Source: Methanoregula sp.
GTDB lineage: Archaea > Halobacteriota > Methanomicrobia > Methanomicrobiales > Methanospirillaceae
NCBI RefSeq assembly: GCF_002835825.1
Contig: NZ_PIZH01000155.1
Span: 1-5,097, forward strand
Direction: 5' to 3'
Length of the DNA: 5,097 bases
The position numbers and the translations under genes are program-made. Shown one piece after another: positions 1 to 5,097 of the stretch (position 1 is its first letter; each line of letters starts with the position of its first letter). The notes below the pieces were generated by a model. That model searched no databases. It saw only the letters and a list, made by a program, of their open reading frames with translations, and was not told where the DNA came from.

Positions 1-57
1 CAATCACACGCCCCAGAGAACTTTAACCGGATCACCTTTTAAAATGGTTGAAAAATC
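1..57. other. Unassigned window edge, possible end or start of a neighbouring gene
   Basis: This short AT-richer stretch is too small to assign. Two readings are possible. On the plus strand, frame 1 is open from the edge to a TAA at 40-42 and would give a 13-residue C-terminal tail (ending NFNRITF) of a gene convergent with the DUF1805 gene. On the minus strand, a GTG at 35-33 opens a frame running off the edge (MIRLKFSGACD), but it has no SD site at a usual distance. I cannot choose between them from this sequence. Confidence 0.3.
40..57 (-). terminator. Possible T-rich terminator after the DUF1805 gene
   Basis: Read on the minus strand, the DUF1805 stop codon is followed at once by a run of five T (55-51) and, a few bases on, four more T (44-41). 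Archaeal transcription often stops at short T-tracts without a hairpin, so this is a plausible terminator. The call rests on base composition only. Confidence 0.35.
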
Positions 58-357
58 TCACAGCAGTTCCAGCGCCTGCTTTCCGGTCATCCCGTTCGTG
101 ACGCCGCGGTTCATTGCCGAGCGGTTCGTCTCCTTGACGATCCCTTTTAAGAGGTCATCAATGGTTGCGATGGACGGACCCGAGGACGGTTTCACCTTTG
201 CTGCCGGGTAGCTGAACGAATCGAGCGCTGCTACGTCAAACGCGCCGCATCCGACCATGCCCACGTCCGTCTTTACCGCGACCAGGTTTGCCGGGCCAAG
301 AGGGATGACGATCCCCTCTGCGACTTTCCGGGAGAGTCTGACTTCAGTCTTCTGCAT
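58..357 (-). CDS. DUF1805 (YunC-like) family protein
   Basis: This is a 99-residue protein that fills a whole DUF1805 domain, the family of Bacillus subtilis YunC. Visible features are an N-terminal strand region (EVRLSRKVAEGIVIPLGPAN), a second strand ending in the conserved-looking GMVGCGAFDVAAL (residues 33-45, with C37), and a C-terminal helical part with TIDDLLKG and GVTNGMTGKQALELL. The phrase NGMTGKQAL near the C-terminus is typical of the family. Length is normal for a stand-alone domain, and there is no signal peptide or membrane segment, so it should be cytosolic. The ATG at 357 gives a full domain; the SD in front of it is weak (TTGAGA). The biochemical role of the family is unknown to me. 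The gene diverges from cofH, which may only mean a shared promoter region. Family assignment is confident, function is not. Confidence 0.8.
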   Translation of the reverse strand: MQKTEVRLSRKVAEGIVIPLGPANLVAVKTDVGMVGCGAFDVAALDSFSYPAAKVKPSSGPSIATIDDLLKGIVKETNRSAMNRGVTNGMTGKQALELL

Positions 358-409
358 AGTCTCAACTGAAATGGTTGCTGTTCCGGGAGAAGAATCCTGT
401 GGGACGGGA

Positions 410-426
410 TTTCGATATCTTTATTC
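410..426. promoter_or_regulatory. Candidate TATA-type promoter in the DUF1805/cofH divergent gap
   Basis: The stretch around GATATCTTTATT (414-425) is the only AT-rich block in the 111-nt gap between the two divergent starts. Its centre lies about 49 nt upstream of the cofH ATG. With the usual archaeal TATA-to-start distance of roughly 25 nt, transcription would begin near 445, leaving a short leader that still holds the cofH SD at 457-463. The core GATATC is palindromic, and the same block read on the minus strand (AATAAAGATATC) could serve the DUF1805 gene. Placement is inferred from spacing and composition. Confidence 0.35.
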
Positions 427-468
427 TTCCACAGTACCACTCTCCGTAGCAGTATCGGGGGAGACGCC

Positions 469-1557
469 ATGGATACGGACGTAAAGAGAGTGCTTGACGA
501 TGTCCGGGGAGGCCACCGGATGAACGCTGAGGAGGCGCTCCTGCTCTTTTCTGTACAAGACCGCGATGTCTGGGAGATCGCTTCTGCTGCCGATGAGATG
601 CGTGAACAGCGGGCCGGCACTGCCATCACCTATGTCCGGAACCAGAACATCAATGTCACGAACCTCTGCGTGAACGCCTGCGGGTTCTGCGGGTACTCAA
701 AGAAGCCCGGCGAGGAAGGGATCTACTTCCACGACAAGGCCGAGATCCAGAGGAGGGCCGCCCTTGCAACAGAGCGGGAGTGCACGGAGATCTGCACGGT
801 GAGCGGCCTCCACCCGGACTTTTCCGCGCAGTCCTACACGGATGTGTACCGCTGGATCCACGAGGCAGCGCCGGGAGTCCACCTCCACGCGAGCAACCCG
901 ATGGAGGTAGCCTATGCTGCCAGGAAGAGCGGCATGAGTACCGTGGAGGTGCTCGAGGCGATGAAGGAGGCAGGCTTAAACTCGATGTGCGGGACAGCGG
1001 CGGAGATCCTGGTTGACGATGTCCGGCAGGTGATCTGCAAAGAAAAGATACCCACAAAGGAGTGGGTCCGGATTATCACCGAGGCCCACGGACTCGGGAT
1101 CCCTTCCACGGCAACCATCATGTACGGCCACTGCGAGAGCGAGAAGGACCGGGTAGCCCATCTCGCAATCCTGCGCGACATCCAGGATGAGACGAACGGG
1201 TTTACCGAGTTTGTCCCGCTCTCGTTCATCCACATGAATACCCCGATTTACCGGCAGGGAACGGCCCGGGCCGGGGCAACGGGACGGGAAGACCACCTGA
1301 TGGTTGCTGTCTCGCGGCTCTTCCTCGACAATTTCAAAAACATCCAGGTCTCGTGGGTGAAGGAAGGGATCAAGATGGCCCAGCTCGGCCTGATCGCCGG
1401 TGCAAACGACCTCGGCGGGACGGTCTTTGAAGAGAGCATCTCAAAGGGCGCCGGGGCAACCAACACCGATTACCTTGATCCAAAGGAGATGCAGCGGATT
1501 GCACAAGACATCGGCCGGCCGCTCCGCCGGAGAACCACGCTGTACAAGCTGGTCTGA
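469..1557 (+). CDS. cofH: CofH, 5-amino-6-(D-ribitylamino)uracil--L-tyrosine 4-hydroxyphenyl transferase (FO synthase subunit 2)
   Basis: CofH is a cytosolic radical-SAM enzyme of coenzyme F420 synthesis. It joins the hydroxybenzyl part of L-tyrosine to 5-amino-6-(D-ribitylamino)uracil; CofG then closes the ring to give the deazaflavin FO. The 362-residue protein has the radical-SAM cluster motif CX3CX2C at residues 67-74 (NLCVNACGFCGYS; C67, C71, C74). It also has the family segments ECTEICTVSGLHPD, LHASNPMEV, GHCESEKDRVAHL, FVPLSFIHMNTP, GGTVFEESISKGAGA and a C-terminal IGRPLRRRTTLYKLV. Length is typical. The ATG at 469 is preceded by GGGGGAG at 457-463, a strong SD at good spacing. Related menaquinone-pathway enzymes (MqnC/MqnE) share the fold, but the sequence motifs and archaeal context favour CofH. 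No cofG is in the window. A split-barrel gene follows 22 nt downstream, probably co-transcribed. Confidence 0.93.
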   Translation: MDTDVKRVLDDVRGGHRMNAEEALLLFSVQDRDVWEIASAADEMREQRAGTAITYVRNQNINVTNLCVNACGFCGYSKKPGEEGIYFHDKAEIQRRAALATERECTEICTVSGLHPDFSAQSYTDVYRWIHEAAPGVHLHASNPMEVAYAARKSGMSTVEVLEAMKEAGLNSMCGTAAEILVDDVRQVICKEKIPTKEWVRIITEAHGLGIPSTATIMYGHCESEKDRVAHLAILRDIQDETNGFTEFVPLSFIHMNTPIYRQGTARAGATGREDHLMVAVSRLFLDNFKNIQVSWVKEGIKMAQLGLIAGANDLGGTVFEESISKGAGATNTDYLDPKEMQRIAQDIGRPLRRRTTLYKLV

Positions 1558-1564
1558 CAGGAAC

Positions 1565-1569
1565 GGGAG
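1565..1569 (+). promoter_or_regulatory. Shine-Dalgarno site that sets the split-barrel gene start
   Basis: GGGAG lies in the short gap after the cofH stop and 10 nt before the ATG at 1580. The same frame stays open upstream into cofH as far as 1400, so this site, with the family alignment, is what supports the later start. Confidence 0.6.
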
Positions 1570-1579
1570 ACGGGCCGGG

Positions 1580-2038
1580 ATGAGAAGACGGGACCGGGAG
1601 ATTACGGACCAGGCAGAGATGGAGGCGATCCTTTCCGAAGCACAGGTCTGCCGGCTGGCCCTTTTGGATGGCAGTGCGCCGTATATTGTCCCGCTCTGTT
1701 TTGCCTACGCGGACAACACCCTCTGGATTCACTCGGCCCGCGAGGGAAAGAAGATCTCCCTCATCAGGAAGAACCCGCAGTGCTGCGTGGAGGTCGACCT
1801 CACTGGCGGGCCGGTACCGGATGACCGGCCCTGCGGCTGGGAGTTCCGGTACCGGAGTGTTATCTGCACCGGCACGGCCTGCATAGTTGAGGGCTACGGG
1901 GAGAAGAAAAAAGGACTCAGCCTGATCCTGCGGCACTATCGCGCCGGGGAATACGACATTGCGGAACCTGAACTCGACCGCGTCTGCGTTGTCCGGATCG
2001 ATATTACCGGCATGACCGGGAAAAAGTACGGGTACTAG
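1580..2038 (+). CDS. NimA-like pyridoxamine 5'-phosphate oxidase family protein (FMN-binding split barrel)
   Basis: A 152-residue single-domain protein of the split-barrel flavoprotein superfamily, closest in pattern to the NimA (5-nitroimidazole reductase) branch. Visible family segments are the N-terminal helix EMEAILSEAQVCRLAL (residues 13-28), PYIVPLCFAYADNTLWIHSA (34-53), REGKKISLIRKNPQCCVEVD (54-73), WEFRYRSVICTGTACIVE (87-104), a helix with LSLILRHY, and the closing VVRIDITGMTGKKYGY. H51 with REGKK sits where relatives bind the flavin phosphate. Members bind FMN, heme or F420 and reduce or bind varied small molecules, and the substrate here cannot be told. It follows cofH by 22 nt on the same strand, so an F420 link is tempting but unproven. 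The ATG at 1580 gives the normal family length; the 60 residues the frame adds upstream would be cofH sequence in another frame. Its TAG stop lies 8 nt from a convergent gene. Confidence 0.85.
   Translation: MRRRDREITDQAEMEAILSEAQVCRLALLDGSAPYIVPLCFAYADNTLWIHSAREGKKISLIRKNPQCCVEVDLTGGPVPDDRPCGWEFRYRSVICTGTACIVEGYGEKKKGLSLILRHYRAGEYDIAEPELDRVCVVRIDITGMTGKKYGY
2021..2025 (-). terminator. Possible T5 terminator of the minus-strand operon inside the split-barrel gene
   Basis: On the minus strand, five T (2025-2021) lie about 22 nt past the Isf-like stop, within the last codons of the convergent gene. The gap between the two genes is only 8 nt, so the 3' end of one transcript must run into the other gene. 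The T-tract is a plausible stop point, but it is short and also encodes two lysines on the other strand. Confidence 0.2.
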
Positions 2039-2046
2039 AAGGCCTG

Positions 2047-2610
2047 TCAGTCATGGCTGGGTTTTAAAAGCCGCACGATCTTGTCCCCGATCTTCTGCGC
2101 CCGCTTCATGGCCTTCTCATCTTTCAAGACATCGCCCTCGTGGTATCCCGTGCCCTTGACGCACCCGAGTGAAGCGAACTCGTGCGTGGAGAGGAAGGCC
2201 TCGATCGTCTGGATGGTCCGGACCGCTCCCTTGTTGGCATGGACGGCGACTGCCACTCCCTTCTTGCCCGAGAGCTTGCGGTCATGGTACAGGGAATAGG
2301 TACGGTCGATGAAGTTTTTGAGCTGGCCGCAGACATCGTAGTAATAGGTCGGCGACCCGATGACAAGGACATCGCACTTCAGCACCTTCTGCGCCACGTC
2401 GTCCCAGTCATCGTTCTCGATGACGCACCACTTCTTCTCCTTGCACTTCTCGCAGCCAAGGCAGGGCAGGATTTTCCTGCCGGCAAGGGAGACAAACTCG
2501 GTCCTGATGCCCCCCTCCTCGCACCGACCGAGGACTGCCCCGACCAGTTCCGCGGTATTCCCCTTCTTGCGCATGCTTCCCGAGATGCCCAGGACCTTTA
2601 CTTCCCTCAT
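2047..2610 (-). CDS. Isf-like iron-sulfur flavoprotein (flavodoxin-fold, NADPH-dependent FMN reductase family)
   Basis: A 187-residue flavodoxin-fold protein with FMN-phosphate loop GISGSMRKKGNTAE (residues 8-21), a compact cysteine motif CX2CX2CX5C (C50, C53, C56, C62; CLGCEKCKEKKWC), then VLVIGSPTYYYDVCGQLKNF (81-100) and IDRT, the second flavin-contact loop. The cysteine spacing matches that of Methanosarcina thermophila Isf, which carries one [4Fe-4S] cluster and FMN and about which a role in electron transfer and in reducing O2 or H2O2 has been proposed. Length is close to Isf. It is cytosolic by appearance. The ATG at 2610 is forced: an in-frame TAA lies 12 nt upstream (2622-2620). This ATG overlaps the stop of the DUF123 gene (ATGA), implying translational coupling; it is the last gene of the operon. 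A generic NAD(P)H oxidoreductase of the same fold remains possible, since many relatives share the cysteine cluster. Confidence 0.85.
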   Translation of the reverse strand: MREVKVLGISGSMRKKGNTAELVGAVLGRCEEGGIRTEFVSLAGRKILPCLGCEKCKEKKWCVIENDDWDDVAQKVLKCDVLVIGSPTYYYDVCGQLKNFIDRTYSLYHDRKLSGKKGVAVAVHANKGAVRTIQTIEAFLSTHEFASLGCVKGTGYHEGDVLKDEKAMKRAQKIGDKIVRLLKPSHD

Positions 2611-3065
2611 ATGATACCCTTACTGCCCTCCCGGTTCATGATAGTTGTGGTGACTGCAACGAGCCCGAGGTTATTGAAGGCGGAGATGATCTCGTCATGA
2701 GGATTTTTTTTGCGGGAGAAGAGATGGGAGGGGCAGCGGCAGTCGCTGCACCCAAAGGAGGGAACTGAGTCCTCCCCAAGCTCTTCTGCAAGCCTGCACT
2801 CAAGCCGGTCATCGGTCAGCGCGTGTACCGTATACCGGAGAGAAAAGCGGTCCGAGCAGGAGAGATAATCGATATGCCACTTCGGCCGCTTGTCCTTGGC
2901 CTGGGAGAGGATGACATGACGGGAAAGCCGGGCAAGCCCCCCGCTGCCGAGCGCTGAGCCGACATAGACGTGCCAGCCCCTCCGGAACGTAACGGGGCCG
3001 AGCGCCCCAATGCGTACGGTGCACGCGGGGTTTTTGAACACCAGACAGTAGATGCCCTTATCCAT
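2607..3065 (-). CDS. DUF123 (GIY-YIG-like) domain protein
   Basis: A 152-residue stand-alone DUF123 protein, a branch related to the GIY-YIG nucleases. Visible motifs are the GIY strand KGIYCLVF (residues 3-10), the YIG-equivalent GWHVYVGSALG (30-40), the arginine-rich helix LARLSRH (44-50), PKWHIDYL (61-68) and the cysteine-rich signature CSDCRCPSHLF (106-116; C106, C109, C111). Relatives occur alone in archaea and, I recall, fused to endonuclease III in some bacteria, which suggests a nucleic-acid role; the actual activity is unknown. The region up to about residue 139 fits the domain, and the last dozen residues are a non-conserved-looking tail running into the downstream start. The ATG at 3065 is forced by an in-frame TGA at 3077-3075. 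It overlaps the upstream hydrolase gene by 8 bp and the downstream Isf-like gene by 4 bp, so it is the middle gene of a coupled operon. Confidence 0.85.
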   Translation of the reverse strand: MDKGIYCLVFKNPACTVRIGALGPVTFRRGWHVYVGSALGSGGLARLSRHVILSQAKDKRPKWHIDYLSCSDRFSLRYTVHALTDDRLECRLAEELGEDSVPSFGCSDCRCPSHLFSRKKNPHDEIISAFNNLGLVAVTTTIMNREGSKGII

Positions 3066-3660
3066 AACCGCTCTTCATCAGGCCGACCGCAGCGGCAATG
3101 CACCGGCTGCCGCCCTGCTCTGTGGGCTCCCCGTGCCCCGCATAGAGCCCTTCAACCTCCAGGGCTGCGAGGCGATCGAGCGACCGGGCAAGCTCGGTCC
3201 TGCTCCCGCCCGGGAAGTCGTACCGGCCGAAGTAGCCGTCGGCAAAGACGGTGTCCCCTGAGATCAGGACCCGGTCCTTTTCTGAATACAGGCAGATACA
3301 GCCGGGGGTGTGGCCCGGGGTGTGGATCACTTGGAAATCCCCGATGGTATCACCTTCAGCGAGCGTGATATCGGGAGCAATCCCCGGCGACCGGGCGCCA
3401 AAGTTCATCGAGAGGCTGTGGAGATCCTCGACAAGTCCCCGTGCATCGGCCTTATGGATGGCGATCTTCGCCTTACACATGTGCGCGATCTCCTTGACAT
3501 GGGCGATGTGGTCGTAGTGGCAGTGGGTCAGGACGATGGTGTCGATCGCTTCCTTATACGGGGCTACCGCCATCGGCATCACGCCGGCATCAACGAGAAT
3601 GTTGCCGATAACGTACGAGTTCGCAAAGATCGATTCGCCGGGTATCCACCTGACCTGCAT
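3058..3660 (-). CDS. Metallo-beta-lactamase-fold hydrolase, glyoxalase II-like
   Basis: A 200-residue, single-domain MBL-fold protein with a complete two-metal site: THCHYDH (H46, H48, D50, H51), H117 in HTPGHTPG, D136 in ISGDTVF and H176 in AGHGEP. It begins with MQVRWIPGESIFANSYVIG and ILVDAG, the usual first strands of the glyoxalase II-like group, but lacks the extra C-terminal substrate domain of true glyoxalase II. A hydrolase of thioester- or ester-type small molecules is likely; the substrate is unknown. The ATG at 3660 fits the fold. The frame stays open much further upstream (to 4257), but that part is antisense to thiC and shows no family sequence. No good SD precedes this ATG, so a leaderless or weakly led message is possible. 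It is the first gene of the operon and diverges from thiC across 25 nt. Confidence 0.88.
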   Translation of the reverse strand: MQVRWIPGESIFANSYVIGNILVDAGVMPMAVAPYKEAIDTIVLTHCHYDHIAHVKEIAHMCKAKIAIHKADARGLVEDLHSLSMNFGARSPGIAPDITLAEGDTIGDFQVIHTPGHTPGCICLYSEKDRVLISGDTVFADGYFGRYDFPGGSRTELARSLDRLAALEVEGLYAGHGEPTEQGGSRCIAAAVGLMKSGYG

Positions 3661-3685
3661 GCACAATAATAAGGACTCACAGCAG
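3661..3685. promoter_or_regulatory. 25-nt divergent gap between the MBL hydrolase gene and thiC
   Basis: The two divergent starts are separated by only 25 nt, so core promoter elements for one or both genes must lie inside the opposite coding sequence. The AT-rich ACAATAATAAGG is the main feature in the gap, and its right end forms the thiC SD. I see no convincing TATA box for either direction and no space here for a leader RNA such as a TPP riboswitch. Confidence 0.35.
3671..3675 (+). promoter_or_regulatory. Shine-Dalgarno site favouring the thiC start at 3686
   Basis: AAGGA lies 10 nt before the ATG at 3686 and 19 nt before a second in-frame ATG at 3695. Its spacing favours the first one. 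Family alignment alone would also accept the second. Confidence 0.45.
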
Positions 3686-5005
3686 ATGTTTCTTATGGAT
3701 TTGCTCATCCGCAGGTGCCGGAAAGGCCTCCCCCGTGAACTGGGGGCCGTGGCGAAAGCGGAAGGAATGGAGCCGGCAGCGCTCGCACGAGGTATTGCAT
3801 CGGGCAGGATTGCGGTCCCGAAGAACCCGGCCCGGAAGCACAGGGCATGCGCCATTGGTGAGGGCTGCACGGTCAAAATCAATGTCAATATCGGTACCTC
3901 GGGCTCCCGGTGCGACCCGGCGCTCGAAATGAAGAAGGCGCAGGCGGCGCTCGACAATGGCGCCGATGCCTTAATGGACCTCTCTACGGGAGGCGACCTT
4001 GTCGCGATCCGGAAGAAGATCTTAAAACTCGATACAACGGTCGGTACGGTCCCGGTGTACGAAGCGGTGCGCCGGGCCGGCAATGCCGGCGATGTCACGA
4101 CCGACCTTCTCTTCAAAGTTATCCGCGAGCACTGCAAGCAGGGCGTGGACTTCCTCACGCTCCACTGCGGTGTGAATCTCCAGGCGCTCGAAGCCCTGAA
4201 GGCTGACCCCCGGCTGATGGGCGTTGTCTCACGGGGCGGCTCGTTCCACTGCGCCATGATGATGCAGCGGGAGGAGGAGAACCCGCTCTTTTCCGAGTAC
4301 GACTACCTCCTTGAAATCCTCGCCGAATACGACGTCACGGTCAGCCTCGGTGACGGCATGCGCCCCGGCTGCCTGCAGGACGCCGGGAAGCTGGCGAAAT
4401 CCGTGGAGTACAACACCCTCGGCCTCCTCGCTCGGCGGGCACAGGACGCCGGTGTCCAGCGGATGATCGAGGGCCCGGGCCATATGCCTCTCGACCAGGT
4501 GGGCTACAATGTGCGGATGATCAAGGAGATCACGGACCATGCCCCGCTCTACCTGCTCGGCCCGCTCGTCACCGATATTGCGCCGGGCTACGATCACGTG
4601 GTGGCAGCCATCGGGGGTGCAACGGCATGCCTGAACGGCGCCGACTTCCTCTGCATGGTCTCGCCCAGCGAGCACCTCGCCCTCCCGGATGTCGATGATA
4701 TCGTTGAGGGAACCCGTGTAGCGAAGATCGCGGCCCATGTCGGTGATACGGTCCGGAAGCACGAGGGGTGGCGGGACGAGCGTGAGGTGCGGATGGCAGA
4801 TGCCCGGCACGCTCTCGACTGGGACGCCCAGTTCCGGCTTGCCCTGTACGGCGACCATGCGAAGGGTATCCACTGCCGCGACGGGGAGATGGAGACCTGC
4901 TCGATGTGCGGGGATCTCTGTGCTGTGAAGCTGGTGAACGAGCTGTTCGGGACCGGGGCAGGGAAATTAGCCGGGACACCGGCCCGGAAGAAGAAGGGGA
5001 ACTGA
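3686..5005 (+). CDS. thiC: ThiC, phosphomethylpyrimidine synthase
   Basis: ThiC is a cytosolic radical-SAM enzyme that rearranges 5-aminoimidazole ribotide into hydroxymethylpyrimidine phosphate, the pyrimidine half of thiamine. From the ATG at 3686 the protein has 439 residues, the length of the short archaeal/clostridial form. Visible family segments in order are VNVNIGTSG, ADALMDLSTGGD, GTVPVYEAVRRAG, VDFLTLHCGVN, VVSRGGSFHCAMM, VTVSLGDGMRPGCLQDA, MIEGPGHMPLDQVGYN, LGPLVTDIAPGYDHV, CMVSPSEHLALPDVDDIVEG and KIAAHVGDTVRK. The C-terminal cluster motif is CSMCGDLC (C405, C408, C412), that is CX2CX3C. The ATG at 3695 (436 residues, MDLLIRRCRKG) is a real alternative start because relatives begin near there; the SD at 3671-3675 favours 3686. 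The C-terminal tail is rich in lysine and arginine. Some methanogens have two ThiC paralogues and I cannot tell which this is. No other thiamine gene is visible here. Confidence 0.94.
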   Translation: MFLMDLLIRRCRKGLPRELGAVAKAEGMEPAALARGIASGRIAVPKNPARKHRACAIGEGCTVKINVNIGTSGSRCDPALEMKKAQAALDNGADALMDLSTGGDLVAIRKKILKLDTTVGTVPVYEAVRRAGNAGDVTTDLLFKVIREHCKQGVDFLTLHCGVNLQALEALKADPRLMGVVSRGGSFHCAMMMQREEENPLFSEYDYLLEILAEYDVTVSLGDGMRPGCLQDAGKLAKSVEYNTLGLLARRAQDAGVQRMIEGPGHMPLDQVGYNVRMIKEITDHAPLYLLGPLVTDIAPGYDHVVAAIGGATACLNGADFLCMVSPSEHLALPDVDDIVEGTRVAKIAAHVGDTVRKHEGWRDEREVRMADARHALDWDAQFRLALYGDHAKGIHCRDGEMETCSMCGDLCAVKLVNELFGTGAGKLAGTPARKKKGN

Positions 5006-5067
5006 GGGAGATCTCGCATTTTCCGGGGCCTGGCCGGGCAACGGGGGACGGGTCCCGCGCTGTGGCA
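5006..5067. other. Gap after thiC with no visible terminator
   Basis: GC-rich, with no T-tract on the plus strand beyond four T at 5019-5022. It holds a tight inverted repeat GGGACGGGTCCC (5045-5056) whose 2-nt loop makes a hairpin unlikely. Nothing here argues against read-through from thiC into a following gene. Confidence 0.35.
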
Positions 5068-5097
5068 ATGACTAACGGACCGCGGTTTGTTGTTCAG
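5068..5097 (+). CDS. Possible start of a further plus-strand gene (partial)
   Basis: An ATG at 5068 opens a frame that runs off the edge (MTNGPRFVVQ). A GTG at 5062 in the same frame is an alternative start, with GGGGGA at 5043-5048 as a loosely spaced SD. Ten residues are too few to name a product. The call rests on gene order and an open frame only. Confidence 0.3.
   Translation, partial: MTNGPRFVVQ

Noticed and set aside
1400..1579. 60-residue upstream extension of the split-barrel protein
   Set aside because: It overlaps cofH in another frame and adds low-complexity, non-family sequence; the ATG at 1580 has an SD and gives the usual length.
1370..1936. Minus-strand 188-residue frame
   Set aside because: It is opposite the end of cofH and most of the split-barrel gene, both of which carry clear family motifs.
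2182..2700. Plus-strand 172-residue frame
   Set aside because: It is a shadow of the Isf-like and DUF123 genes, with no motif of its own.
3536..3685. 50-residue N-terminal extension of ThiC
   Set aside because: It is antisense to the conserved start of the MBL hydrolase and lies before the usual ThiC N-terminus.
3661..3685. TPP riboswitch upstream of thiC
   Set aside because: The gap is only 25 nt and I see none of the conserved TPP-aptamer segments in it.
3661..4257. Upstream extension of the MBL hydrolase frame by 199 codons
   Set aside because: It is antisense to thiC, shows no MBL-family sequence and precedes a normal MBL N-terminus at 3660. Long open antisense frames are expected in GC-rich coding DNA.
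4229..4873. Minus-strand 214-residue frame
   Set aside because: It lies wholly opposite conserved thiC codons and has no recognisable domain or SD.
5006..5097. tRNA or small RNA after thiC
   Set aside because: The GC-rich inverted repeats do not form a cloverleaf, and no T-loop or anticodon arm could be recognised.
1..5097. CRISPR array, insertion sequence or prophage genes
   Set aside because: No spaced direct repeats, terminal inverted repeats, transposase or phage-like products were seen on either strand.

Overview
The window looks like ordinary chromosomal DNA of a methanogenic archaeon, most likely a GC-rich member of the Methanomicrobiales or a close relative. Evidence: a CofH gene (coenzyme F420 biosynthesis), a Methanosarcina-type iron-sulfur flavoprotein, a stand-alone DUF123 protein, a DUF1805 protein, a short-form ThiC, and purine-rich Shine-Dalgarno (SD) sites. 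The species cannot be read from this window alone. No mobile element, CRISPR array, RNA gene or clear foreign segment is visible.

Layout. Positions 58-357 (minus) carry a 99-residue DUF1805/YunC-like protein. It diverges from cofH (469-1557, plus) across a 111-nt gap that holds the most AT-rich, promoter-like stretch of that region. cofH is followed after 22 nt by a NimA-like FMN-binding split-barrel protein (1580-2038, plus), probably in the same transcript. That gene ends 8 nt from the end of a convergent three-gene cluster on the minus strand. In transcription order this cluster is a metallo-beta-lactamase-fold hydrolase (3660-3058), a DUF123 GIY-YIG-like protein (3065-2607) and an Isf-like [4Fe-4S] flavoprotein (2610-2047). 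These genes overlap by 8 bp and 4 bp, so they are almost certainly one translationally coupled operon. The hydrolase diverges from thiC (3686-5005, plus) across only 25 nt. After thiC, 92 bases remain with no visible terminator and a possible start of another plus-strand gene at 5068.

How the genes relate. cofH and thiC each make a coenzyme precursor by radical-SAM chemistry: the deazaflavin precursor of F420, and the pyrimidine half of thiamine. The split-barrel protein and the Isf-like protein are flavin (or F420) redox proteins. The hydrolase and the DUF123 protein have recognisable folds and motifs but unknown substrates. The theme is cofactor synthesis plus redox housekeeping. I found no strong sign of an undescribed system; the best candidate for a second look is the overlapping hydrolase / DUF123 / Isf operon.
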